Shown here piece after piece: positions 1 to 7,371 of a DNA stretch of 35,607 nucleotides. Origin of the DNA: Methanoculleus sp. UBA77. GTDB taxonomy: Archaea; Halobacteriota; Methanomicrobia; Methanomicrobiales; Methanoculleaceae. A program made the translations under genes and the position numbers. The notes below the pieces were generated by a model. The model had not been told where the DNA came from. It worked only from the letters and a program-made list of their open reading frames with translations, and made no database searches. Location of the stretch: positions 1-35,607 of the forward strand of contig DALN01000059.1 of assembly GCA_002499455.1 (NCBI GenBank), in the 5' to 3' direction. Position 1 is the first letter of the stretch; each line of letters begins with the position of its first letter.

Positions 1-242
1 CGGCCCTCCTCCGGCACGCGGCCGAAGTCGACCCGTCGCGGTTCGCGCACATCCTCCACATCCTGATGGCGCACCACGGTCCCCACGGGGAGATCCAGCC
101 CCGGACCCCGGAGGCCTGGGCGGTTCACTTCGCCGACAACGCGAGCGCCACCCTCCGGGCATCCTGCGACGACGTCGAGGATCTTGCACCGGGTGAGGGG
201 AAGCAGGGGGCACGGACCGGGGGGCAGGTCTACCGGTTCTGA
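1..242 (+). CDS. C-terminal part of an HD-domain (YhaM/OB-HD type) hydrolase or exonuclease
   Basis: Partial gene; it enters from outside the window in the frame starting at base 3 and stops with TGA at 240-242. The visible 79 residues include HILMAHHG followed by TPEAWAVHFADN. This is the end of an HD phosphohydrolase domain as found in YhaM-like 3'-5' exoribonucleases, where a His-His pair and a late Asp (here in HFADN) bind the metal ions. The upstream OB-fold expected in that family lies outside the window, so the choice between nuclease and other HD hydrolase stays open. The last 20 or so residues are Gly/Gln-rich and look disordered. Confidence in the HD fold is fair; the substrate is inference. 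Confidence 0.6.
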   Translation, partial: ALLRHAAEVDPSRFAHILHILMAHHGPHGEIQPRTPEAWAVHFADNASATLRASCDDVEDLAPGEGKQGARTGGQVYRF

Positions 243-402
243 CCCCTCGGGTTCTATATCGAGAAGAGCAGGGGCTCGTGCCATAAACCGCGGGGCGCTA
301 TATCAAAATCAGGCCTGAATACCGCCCCGATTCTCAAATATCCTATTATCCGTTGAGTATAAGGGCCTTCCGATCCCGACCGGCGAGGCCGGAGGACCCC
401 GC

Positions 403-408
403 AAAAAA
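403..408 (-). terminator. T-run terminator after the YHS gene
   Basis: Six consecutive T on the minus strand begin 5 nt after the stop of the YHS gene. This fits an archaeal oligo-T terminator for the copA-YHS transcript. A small stem (CCGGC-GAG-GCCGG, 380-392) lies just beyond it. Confidence 0.45.
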
Positions 409-412
409 GAGG

Positions 413-562
413 TTACTCCCCCTTCAGGTAGGCCTCGGGGTCCCGCTCGAAGAGCTTCTTGCACCCCGGGGCGCAGAAGTAGTAGGTCTTGCCCTTATAC
501 TCGCTCTTGAACTTCGCGGTCGCCTCATCGACGTCCATCTTGCATACCGGATCAATTGCCAC
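413..562 (-). CDS. YHS-domain metal-handling protein, 49 aa
   Basis: A short gene starting with GTG at 562. The product begins MAIDPVCKMDVDEATAKF and continues with GKTYYFCAPGCKKLFERDPE, which is the YHS signature: DPVCxM at the N-terminus, then YYFCxxGC and FxxDPxxY. YHS (TRASH-like) domains bind soft metals through these cysteines (Cys7, Cys30, Cys34) and often occur fused or next to copper/heavy-metal P-type ATPases. The start overlaps the last 11 nt of the upstream ATPase. A strong SD (GGAGGT) sits inside the ATPase codons, 8 nt before the GTG, so translation is probably coupled. Inferred role: delivery of copper or a similar metal to the ATPase, or sensing of it. Confidence 0.85.
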   Translation of the reverse strand: MAIDPVCKMDVDEATAKFKSEYKGKTYYFCAPGCKKLFERDPEAYLKGE

Positions 563-3017
563 GTATATCAACCTCCGACATCATTCCTCTCTTCACCGGA
601 GGTATATATGTCTTGAGCAGCAGCGAGAGCGAGACGACCGTCACCGACGAGAGGGCCATCGCGAGCGCCGCAAACTCCGGCCGGAAGGTGATGCCGAAGA
701 AGGGATAGAGCACGCCGGCCGCGAGCGGGATGAGGGCCGTATTGTAGGCGAACGCCCAGAAGAGGTTCTGCTTGATCCGGCTCATCACCTTCCGGGAGAG
801 TTCGATGGCCGCGACGGCATCGACGAGATCGTCGCGGATGAGGACGATGTCCCCGCTCTCGATCGCGACGTCGGTCCCGCTCCCGATCGCGATCCCGACA
901 TCCGCCTGCGCGAGCGCCGGGGCGTCGTTGATACCGTCGCCGACGAACGCCACGACCGCCCCCCGCTCCTGGAGGGCGCGGACCTCCCGCGCCTTCTCCT
1001 GCGGCAGCACCCCGGCGTGGACGTCCTCGATCCCTATCTCTCGCGCGATGGCGTTTGCCGTCCGCTCGTTGTCGCCGGTGATCATCGTCACGGCAAGACC
1101 CATCCTCTTCAATTCCGCGATGGCCGCCTTCGTCGTCGGTTTGAGGGTATCGGCGATGGCGATGATGCCCGCGAATCTGCCGGAAGCGGCGACGAGGACC
1201 GCGGTCTTCCCCTCGTCCTGGAGGGCGGCGATCCGGGCCTCCGTCTCGGGGGGGACGGGGATATGGTACTCGTCGAGGAAGGGCCGGTTCCCGATCAGGA
1301 CCTCCTCCCCCTCCACCACGGCGCTCACGCCCCTCCCGCCGAAGGTCGTGAACCGCTCCGATGCCGGGACCGCGACGTCCGCGCTCTCCGCCCGCCGGAC
1401 GACCGCCTCTGCGAGCGGGTGCTGCGAGTTCTTCTCGACCGCCGCGGCGAGAGAGAGGAGCCGGTCCTCCCCCATCCCGGCCGGCACGACGTCGGTGACG
1501 TCGGGTTTCCCCCGGGTGAGCGTCCCGGTCTTGTCGAAGACGACCGCGGTCAGCTTCTCCGATATCTCGAGTGCCTCCCCGTTCCGGATCAGCACGCCGA
1601 GTTCGGCGCCCCTCCCGATCCCGACGGTCACAGCGGTCGGGGTGGCGAGGCCGAGCGCACAGGGGCAGGCGACGACCAGGATCGATATCAACACCGTCAG
1701 CGCAAAGAGGAGCGTGGCGTCGAGGACCAGATACCAGGCGAGGAAGGCGACGGTGGCGATCGCGAGGATGGCCGGGATGAAGTAGGAGACCGCGACGTCG
1801 GCGATCCGCTCAACCGGGGGCTTTGAGCCCTGGGCGTCCCGGACGAGCCTGATGATCTGCGAGAGAACCATATCCTTCCCGATCTTCTCCGCCCGGAACC
1901 GGAGGACGCCGTTCACGTTCAGGGTGCCGCCGACGACCCCGTCGCCCTCCCGTTTATCAACCGGGATGGGCTCGCCGGTGATCATTGACTCGTCGACGGA
2001 ACTCTCGCCGCCCACGACCGTCCCGTCGACCGGCACCTTCTCCCCCGGCCGGACCAGGATGATATCCCCGACGACGACGTCCTCGATCGGGACCTCGACC
2101 TCCCGATCGCCACGGATCACCGTCGCGGTCCTGGGCCGGAGGCCGATCAGGTTCTTGATGGCATCCGACGTCCTCCCCTTCGCCCGCGCCTCGAGGTAGC
2201 GGCCGAGCGTCAGGAACGCCGCGAGCATCACCGCGGTCTCGTAGAAGTTGAAGGCCGGGGTGAGGACGATCCCGAAGGTGCCGAGGAGGCTTGCGCCGTA
2301 GGCGACCCCGATCCCCATCGCGTACATGACGTCCATCGTCAGCGCCCGGTTCCGGAGCGCCGTAGCGGCCGCCCTGAAGATCGGGGCGCTGACGTAGTAA
2401 AAGACCGGGAGGGTGATGACGAGCATGATGAGGTTGACCGAGACCGGGAGGGCCTCCATCCCCGGCATCCCGAAGAGCATGTAGAAGAAGAGCGGGATGC
2501 TGACCGCGAACCCGACGACAAACCGCCGGAACTTGCCCCGGAGGTCCTCCTCCCGCATCCGGGCCTCGACGTCCTCGGAGACCTCCTCTTCGAGCCCCAG
2601 GAACTGGTAGCCGGCATCCTCGACGGCAGTCCGGATGTCGGAGATCGTGACGAGCGCCGGGTTGTAGGCGACCCGGACGTTCTCGGTCGCGAGGTTGACC
2701 TGCGCCTCGTAGACCCCATCGAGGTCGGTGAGCGACATCTCGATCACCTGGGCGCAGGAGGCGCAGACCATCCCGCCGACCCTGACAGTAACCTCGTTCC
2801 TCACGACCCCGTAGCCCGCATCGGTGACCGTCCGTTCGAGGTCGGCGAGAGTGGTCTTCGTCGGGTCGTACTCGACCGTGGCCGTCTCGGCCGCGAGGTT
2901 GACCCGGGCATCGTAGACATCGTCCCGGTCCTGGAGGGCCTTCTCGATGTTGAGGGCGCAGGACGCACAGTGCATCCCGGAGATCTTCAGTTCTGCCTTC
3001 CGTTTCTCCTCCGGCAT
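552..3017 (-). CDS. copA: Copper-translocating P1B-type ATPase
   Basis: An 821-residue heavy-metal P-type ATPase that exports Cu(I) (or Ag) across the cytoplasmic membrane using ATP. Two N-terminal heavy-metal-associated domains carry GMHCASC (residues 14-20) and GMVCASC (82-88). The transmembrane metal site is the CPC motif at 451-453. The phosphorylated aspartate lies in DKTGTLT (Asp495), and the hinge motif GDGINDAP is near residue 693. Length and domain order are normal for CopA. The start is the ATG at 3017, with GAGGT a few bases upstream and a TATTTAT box at about 3041-3047. The gene is divergent from the HEAT-repeat gene and is followed by the overlapping YHS gene, which supports a copper-efflux role. 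The CPC motif with CxxC domains favours Cu over Zn/Cd. Confidence 0.95.
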   Translation of the reverse strand: MPEEKRKAELKISGMHCASCALNIEKALQDRDDVYDARVNLAAETATVEYDPTKTTLADLERTVTDAGYGVVRNEVTVRVGGMVCASCAQVIEMSLTDLDGVYEAQVNLATENVRVAYNPALVTISDIRTAVEDAGYQFLGLEEEVSEDVEARMREEDLRGKFRRFVVGFAVSIPLFFYMLFGMPGMEALPVSVNLIMLVITLPVFYYVSAPIFRAAATALRNRALTMDVMYAMGIGVAYGASLLGTFGIVLTPAFNFYETAVMLAAFLTLGRYLEARAKGRTSDAIKNLIGLRPRTATVIRGDREVEVPIEDVVVGDIILVRPGEKVPVDGTVVGGESSVDESMITGEPIPVDKREGDGVVGGTLNVNGVLRFRAEKIGKDMVLSQIIRLVRDAQGSKPPVERIADVAVSYFIPAILAIATVAFLAWYLVLDATLLFALTVLISILVVACPCALGLATPTAVTVGIGRGAELGVLIRNGEALEISEKLTAVVFDKTGTLTRGKPDVTDVVPAGMGEDRLLSLAAAVEKNSQHPLAEAVVRRAESADVAVPASERFTTFGGRGVSAVVEGEEVLIGNRPFLDEYHIPVPPETEARIAALQDEGKTAVLVAASGRFAGIIAIADTLKPTTKAAIAELKRMGLAVTMITGDNERTANAIAREIGIEDVHAGVLPQEKAREVRALQERGAVVAFVGDGINDAPALAQADVGIAIGSGTDVAIESGDIVLIRDDLVDAVAAIELSRKVMSRIKQNLFWAFAYNTALIPLAAGVLYPFFGITFRPEFAALAMALSSVTVVSLSLLLKTYIPPVKRGMMSEVDIRGN

Positions 3018-3181
3018 GCAATTTACCTCACCGCGCGGGGATAAATACCTGTACCCTCGCCGGCCTCCGCGCAGCCGCTCACGGGAGCGGCTGAATCACC
3101 GTCTCAGTCCCTGCTTATTTTTATACACAACATTATTATATTAAAAACCGGTTATTATCGCCCCATCCTGAGGTGATTGAG
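3018..3181. promoter_or_regulatory. Divergent promoter region of copA and the HEAT-repeat gene
   Basis: This 164-nt spacer holds a TATTTAT box for copA on the minus strand (about 3041-3047) and an AT-rich box for the HEAT gene on the plus strand (TATATTAA, about 3137-3144). Between them lies a perfect hairpin, CAGCCGCTC-ACGG-GAGCGGCTG at 3072-3093 (9-bp stem, 4-nt loop). The hairpin lies upstream of both TATA boxes, so it could be an operator for a shared regulator. No known metal-regulator box was recognised. Confidence 0.5.
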
Positions 3182-4120
3182 ATGCAGAGAAGGGATCTTC
3201 CGATAGAAGAGTCACGGGAGGAGAGACGATACGATCTTGAGCGTATGTCGTCGGGACGGGATATCGATGGCCTGACCGGGGCGCTGCAGAGCGGCGATAC
3301 GGGCGTCCGCCGGAGTGCCGCTCTCGCCCTCGGTGCGCTCGGCGAGTGGAGGGCGGTGAACCCCCTCATCCGGGCGCTCACCGATCCGGCGCAGGAGGTC
3401 AGGGAGGCGGCGGCGAACGCGCTTGTCATGGTCGGGACCCCGGCGGTCGACCCGCTGACCGACATTCTCGAGCGCCCCGGCGCCGGGATATACGGGGCAG
3501 AGCGCGAAGCCCCCCACGAGGGGATCACCCAGGTCGACCTCCTCGGCGGGCCGGAGGGAATACCGCCGGAAAAGAGGATGCTCCGGCACAGGGACGGCAT
3601 CCGGCAGCATGACGCGCTCGGCGGGCCGGCGGACCTCCGGGAGGCAGGGGCAGGCAGAGCCCGCGACGAGGAGGAGGGCCTCTCCCAGCACGACGCGCTC
3701 GGGGGACCGGCGGACCTCCGGAGGGCTGGAGGCAGCATATCCCGCGACACCGAGAAGGAGATCACCCAGCACGATCTCCTCGGCGGGCCGGAGGATGTGG
3801 GGACGAAAAAGGCCCTCCGCCACCGGGAGCTTGCGCAGCACGACGTCTTCGGGGGTCCTGCGGATGCGGCGGAGCACGAGACGCTCTTCCCCGGCGCGAG
3901 GCGGGCCGGCGTCGTACCGGAAGGCACCGTCCCCGGCACAGGGATGCGCCGGGCCTACGCCGCCGTCATCCTCGGCGAGATCGCCGACCCGCGGTCGGAG
4001 GCAGCCCTCGCCCGGGCGCTCAACGACAGCGACCCTGCCGTCCGGCGGGCGGCCGAGGACGGGATGGCGCGGTATCGCGAGAGGCGCGGTGCGGCGACGC
4101 CCGTTCCGCCGTCCCGCTGA
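3182..4120 (+). CDS. HEAT-repeat protein with five-copy QHDxLGGP insert
   Basis: A 312-residue soluble, probably scaffold-like protein of unknown function. Residues about 25-105 form two HEAT/PBS-lyase-type helical repeats (VRRSAALALGALGEWRAV and VREAAANALVMVGTPAV); a third lies near the C-terminus (RRAYAAVILGEIADP, then VRRAAEDG). Between them, residues 115-230 hold five copies of a motif [IL]xQxDxLGGPxD, spaced 23-27 residues apart in charged linkers. A paralogue at 11406-12353 shares the N-terminal region and the HEAT repeats but has only a short linker at this site. The ATG at 3182 is preferred over the in-frame GTG at 3173 because GAGGTGA lies 6 nt before it. HEAT repeats usually mediate protein-protein contacts; the partner is unknown. 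Confidence 0.85.
   Translation: MQRRDLPIEESREERRYDLERMSSGRDIDGLTGALQSGDTGVRRSAALALGALGEWRAVNPLIRALTDPAQEVREAAANALVMVGTPAVDPLTDILERPGAGIYGAEREAPHEGITQVDLLGGPEGIPPEKRMLRHRDGIRQHDALGGPADLREAGAGRARDEEEGLSQHDALGGPADLRRAGGSISRDTEKEITQHDLLGGPEDVGTKKALRHRELAQHDVFGGPADAAEHETLFPGARRAGVVPEGTVPGTGMRRAYAAVILGEIADPRSEAALARALNDSDPAVRRAAEDGMARYRERRGAATPVPPSR
3524..3868 (+). repeat. Five degenerate QHDxLGGPxD repeats inside the HEAT gene
   Basis: The repeats begin at 3524, 3599, 3680, 3761 and 3830. The encoded units are ITQVDLLGGPEG, IRQHDALGGPAD, LSQHDALGGPAD, ITQHDLLGGPED and LAQHDVFGGPAD. Spacing is 75, 81, 81 and 69 nt, always a multiple of three. The cores are similar at DNA level while the linkers vary in length and sequence. 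This is an old, selected protein repeat rather than a recent tandem duplication. Confidence 0.85.
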
Positions 4121-4133
4121 CGGGACCACTCTC

Positions 4134-4138
4134 TTTTT
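4134..4138 (+). terminator. T-run terminator after the HEAT gene
   Basis: CTCTTTTTCC starts about 10 nt after the HEAT stop codon. This is a typical short archaeal T-run on the coding strand. Confidence 0.4.
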
Positions 4139-4222
4139 CCCCGGCAGGAGACTTCAAGAGGCATCCGGATCGCGTGCATTTTCATCGTCGCGGCCGCTCT
4201 CATCGGCCTGCCTCTCTCGCTG

Positions 4223-4228
4223 AAAAAA
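4223..4228 (-). terminator. T-run terminator of the tup/wtp gene series
   Basis: Six T on the minus strand begin 17 nt beyond the stop of the last ATPase gene (4245). They would close the minus-strand transcript that may start at tupA near 9100. Confidence 0.4.
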
Positions 4229-4244
4229 GAACAGGTGAGCTGGA

Positions 4245-5300
4245 TCACCCACGGATGACATGGACCGCCGTCGCCCTGACCGAGAGGGTCACGGGAGTCC
4301 CCGGGACGAGGGAGAGGTCGCGTGCCGACCGCCGGGTCAGGACCGCCGTCAGGATGACACCGCAGTCCACCTTCACCTCGGCGACGGGGCCGTTCTCCAC
4401 GACCGAGACGACCCTTCCGGCCATCGCTTTCCGGGCGCTGGGATCGGTCCCGACGGCGAGAGCGACGTCGTCGGCCCGGATGCAGAGGGTGACCGCTTCG
4501 CCCGCGGCCGCCTCCGTCACCGCCTCAAACGTCCGGCCGCCGGCATCCACCGTCGCGACCCCGTTCTCGTTTGCCGTCACGGTCCCGTCAAGGATGTTCT
4601 CGACCCCGACGAATGCCGCGACCTCCCGGCTCCGCGGCCTGTTCAGGACAACTTCGGCCTCTCCCTCGTCCACGAGGGACCCGTCGATGATCACTCCCAC
4701 CCGGGTGGCGAGGAGGTGCGTCTCCCGGCGCGAGTGGCTCACCTGGACGATCGTGAGCCCCTCCTCCCGGTGGAGCCGCCGGAGGTCCTCGATGAACTTC
4801 TCCTGCGTGACCGGGTCGAGGGCCGAGAGTGGCTCGTCGAGGAGGAGGATCTCGGGTTTCACCGCGACGGCCCGCGCGAGGGCCACCCGCTGCTGCTCAC
4901 CGCCGGAGAGGGTGCCCGGGTAGCGGTCGGCGAGATGGGATATCCCGAACCGCTCGAGGAGCCCCGCGACCCCGGCCCTGGCCTCTCCCTTCCGCATCCC
5001 CCGGACCCGGAGGCCGTAGGAGACGTTTTCGCTGACCGTCATGTTCGGGAAGAGCGAGTAGTCCTGGTAGACGAGGGCGACCCCACGCCTCTCCGGCGGG
5101 AGCGCCGTGATCTCCTCGCCCCGGAGGAGGATCCGGCCGCTGCCTGGCGAATGAAGACCGGCGATCGCCTCAAGGAGGACTGTCTTTCCCGCACCGGACG
5201 GCCCGACGACGAAGTAGTAGTCGCCCTTCCCGATCGTGAGGCTGACGTCCTTGAGAGAGAACGACCCCAGGGTGAGCGAGACCCGGTCAAACGCGATCAT
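4245..5300 (-). CDS. wtpC: Molybdate/tungstate-type ABC transporter ATPase with C-terminal TOBE domain
   Basis: A 351-residue ABC ATPase of the ModC/WtpC group. Visible motifs are Walker A GPSGAGKT (about residue 33), signature LSGGEQQR (about 130), Walker B LLLDEPLSALD and the switch His in VSHSRRE. The C-terminal 120 residues form a TOBE-like domain ending VTLSVRATAVHVIRG, which in this family binds the oxyanion and can inhibit the transporter when the cell is replete (shown for Methanosarcina acetivorans ModBC). The first codons overlap the permease gene by 14 nt, so the two are made together. No binding-protein gene is attached to the pair. Specificity for molybdate, tungstate or sulfate is not decidable from sequence; the gene symbol is the best family guess. 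Confidence 0.85.
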   Translation of the reverse strand: MIAFDRVSLTLGSFSLKDVSLTIGKGDYYFVVGPSGAGKTVLLEAIAGLHSPGSGRILLRGEEITALPPERRGVALVYQDYSLFPNMTVSENVSYGLRVRGMRKGEARAGVAGLLERFGISHLADRYPGTLSGGEQQRVALARAVAVKPEILLLDEPLSALDPVTQEKFIEDLRRLHREEGLTIVQVSHSRRETHLLATRVGVIIDGSLVDEGEAEVVLNRPRSREVAAFVGVENILDGTVTANENGVATVDAGGRTFEAVTEAAAGEAVTLCIRADDVALAVGTDPSARKAMAGRVVSVVENGPVAEVKVDCGVILTAVLTRRSARDLSLVPGTPVTLSVRATAVHVIRG

Positions 5301-6168
5301 CGTACCTCCCCACGAACCGGGTCATCCGACGCAGGAGATAGAAGACCCCGAAACTGACCAGGATGACCGCAAACCCGATGCTCCTGCTCGTCTGGATACC
5401 GTCCGTGGTGAACGAGTAGTAGATCAGCGTCGATATGATGAACGGGTAGTAGGCGATCATGACGACGCCGGCAAACTCCCCGATCGCCCGCCCCCAGGCG
5501 AGGACGGCGCCGCTGTAGATGTGCCGGAGGCTCAGGGGAAGGGTGACCGTCCGGAAGGTGGTGAACGTGCCTGCACCGAGGGTGCGGGCGACGTTCTCAA
5601 GGTGAACCGGCACCTTCTCGAACCCCTCCCGTACGGTATTGACGTAGAACGGGGAGGCGACGAAGAGCATCGCGACGACCGTTCCCGGGTAGGCGTCCTC
5701 GAACGCGAGCCCGATATCGGAGAGCGGCGCGCCGAGCCAGCCCCGGCGCATGAAGAGGAGGTAGACGAGCAACCCTGCCACGGTGTGGGGGAGGATGAGA
5801 GGGATGTCGACGATGCTCTCGACGACGCCCTTGAAGCGCGAGGGCCGGGCCCGGGCGAGGACGTAGGCGAGCGGGGTCCCGAAGAGGGCGAGAAGGAGGA
5901 CGGCGTTTGCCCCCGCAGCAAACGTGAGGAGGATGGACCCGACCACCTCCGAGGATGTCGCCACCTCAAGGAGGTGGGCGGGGTTCGCGAGTTCCGCCGA
6001 TGCCATGCTCGCGATCGCGAGCACCGTGATCCCGACGAGCAGCGCCCCGAGGATGCAGAACCCGACGGTGCACCAGTCTACGTAGCGCCCCCGGTGCTCC
6101 TTCCACCGGGTGAGGGATGCCTCCCTGCCGCCCCGGAGCAGATCGTCAGAGATAACTCTGGTCTTCAT
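5287..6168 (-). CDS. wtpB: Molybdate/tungstate-type ABC transporter permease
   Basis: A 293-residue integral membrane protein with about six hydrophobic segments, preceded by a basic 25-residue cytoplasmic N-terminus. The cytoplasmic coupling loop (EAA motif) lies in LGAGTFTTFRTVTLPLS and continues into WGRAIGEFAGVVMIAYY, which is typical of ModB/WtpB/CysT permeases. It works with the overlapping ATPase at 4245-5300. The start is the ATG at 6168. No SD is well placed: the nearest, GGAGGAG, is 17 nt upstream and lies in a 16-bp palindrome. The gene follows the tupC stop by 107 nt on the same strand and lacks its own substrate-binding protein. Confidence 0.85.
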   Translation of the reverse strand: MKTRVISDDLLRGGREASLTRWKEHRGRYVDWCTVGFCILGALLVGITVLAIASMASAELANPAHLLEVATSSEVVGSILLTFAAGANAVLLLALFGTPLAYVLARARPSRFKGVVESIVDIPLILPHTVAGLLVYLLFMRRGWLGAPLSDIGLAFEDAYPGTVVAMLFVASPFYVNTVREGFEKVPVHLENVARTLGAGTFTTFRTVTLPLSLRHIYSGAVLAWGRAIGEFAGVVMIAYYPFIISTLIYYSFTTDGIQTSRSIGFAVILVSFGVFYLLRRMTRFVGRYDDRV

Positions 6169-6186
6169 GTCCGTATGCCGTCCATA

Positions 6187-6202
6187 CTCCTCCCGGGAGG
6201 AG
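6187..6202. repeat. Perfect 16-bp palindrome upstream of wtpB
   Basis: CTCCTCCCGGGAGGAG is completely self-complementary and sits 19 nt before the wtpB ATG. As RNA it would sequester the only SD-like sequence there; as DNA it could be a dimeric regulator site. Confidence 0.6.
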
Positions 6203-6275
6203 CGATTGGCATAAGGACAATTGACGGTGGCCTGATGTAAGAGTGTCGCTTTTTGCGCGGATTAACCGGTATCCA

Positions 6276-7367
6276 TTAACGATCCTTTCCCCCACGCGCG
6301 ATGAGGTGGACCGCCTTCGCCTGGAGGGAGACCCAGACCTGCATCCCTTCGTGGAGGCCGAGGGCCTCCGCCCTCCTCGCGGTCATCAGCGCGACAAGGT
6401 CGCACCCGCAGTGGACCGTCACGTTCACGAACGGCGCCGTGGGCTCGATGCCGGTGACCGTGGCGGGGAAGCGGTTCTCAGCCTCCTCGTGCCCCGGCTC
6501 TCGCCGGTGCAGGGAGATGTCCTCGCCCCGGACGACCATCTCGACCTCTTCGGCCGGCGGCGGGGTCGCCGAGAGCATCTGCCTTCCGTGCGCCTCGACG
6601 ACGGTGAACCCGTTGCTCCGCGAGACGACCCGGCCGGGGATGATGTTCTCGGCGCCCACGAACCGGGCGATCCTCCGGTCCTTCGGCTCGCGGAAGACCT
6701 CGTGCGATGGCCCGGTCTGGGCGATGGTGCCGTCGATCATCACCGCGATCCGGTGGGCGAGCCGCTGCCCCTGCGAGAGATCGTGGGTGCTGATGAGGAC
6801 GGTCATCCCGAGCTCGCGGTTCAGGCCCGTCACGATCCGCTCGATGGTGGCGGTCGATGTCGGATCCAGGTTCGCCGTCGGTTCGTCCAGGAAGAGGATC
6901 TCGGGATCCGTCACGAGCACCCTCGATAATGCCACACGCTGCTGCTCGCCGCCGGAGAGGTCGGTCGCCTTGCTCTTGATGTAGCGGGAGAGCCCGACGG
7001 CCTCGAGGGCCTCCTTCACCTTCCGGTCGATAACATCGCCGGAGGCCCCCCGGTAGCGCAGCCCCATCGCGACGTTGTCGTAGACGGACGCGTTGAAGAC
7101 GATCGGCCGCTGGAAGAGCATCCCCATCCGGCGGCGCAGATCGAGCCATCTGCCGCGCTCCTGTACCACGTCGATCCCGAAGACCGAGAGCTCGCCGCTG
7201 TTTGCGGGCTCGATCAGGTCGAGGATCCGGAGAAGCGTGCTCTTCCCGGAACCGCTCGGCCCGATGAGCGCGAGGATCTCGCCTTTCCCGACCGAGAGGT
7301 CGACGTCGTGCAGGACCCTGAGGTTGCCGTAGACCTTCGTGATCTCGTGTGCCTCGATGATCGCCAT
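6276..7367 (-). CDS. tupC: Tungstate-type ABC transporter ATPase (first copy) with TOBE domain
   Basis: About 363 residues. Walker A is GPSGSGKST (near residue 37), the signature is LSGGEQQRVALSR, Walker B is ILFLDEPTANLDP and the switch region is STHDLSQGQRLAHR. The phrase DEPTANLDPxS followed by STHDxxQGQRLAHR is characteristic of TupC-like ATPases and is nearly repeated in the second copy (20080-21150). A C-terminal TOBE-type domain contains FVNVTVHCGCDLVALMTARR. Two ATGs are adjacent (7370 and 7367); the second is preferred because GGTGA lies 6 nt before it. It is immediately downstream of the permease tupB (stop at 7372) and feeds ATP energy to it. Confidence 0.88.
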   Translation of the reverse strand: MAIIEAHEITKVYGNLRVLHDVDLSVGKGEILALIGPSGSGKSTLLRILDLIEPANSGELSVFGIDVVQERGRWLDLRRRMGMLFQRPIVFNASVYDNVAMGLRYRGASGDVIDRKVKEALEAVGLSRYIKSKATDLSGGEQQRVALSRVLVTDPEILFLDEPTANLDPTSTATIERIVTGLNRELGMTVLISTHDLSQGQRLAHRIAVMIDGTIAQTGPSHEVFREPKDRRIARFVGAENIIPGRVVSRSNGFTVVEAHGRQMLSATPPPAEEVEMVVRGEDISLHRREPGHEEAENRFPATVTGIEPTAPFVNVTVHCGCDLVALMTARRAEALGLHEGMQVWVSLQAKAVHLIARGGKDR

Positions 7368-7371
7368 CATA

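Noticed and set aside
489..1826. Long plus-strand frame opposite copA
   Set aside because: Arg/Asp/Gly-rich translation typical of antisense frames in GC-rich DNA; copA on the other strand explains the openness.
4157..4258. A plus-strand frame encoding a hydrophobic segment (IACIFIVAAALIGLPLSL) between the HEAT gene and wtpC
   Set aside because: No start codon or SD precedes the hydrophobic part in that frame, and it runs over the wtpC terminator. Too short to support.
6260..6280. Two ATTAAC elements spaced 14 nt apart as a wtpB operator
   Set aside because: One overlaps the tupC stop codon and the match is short; no stronger than chance in an AT-rich patch.
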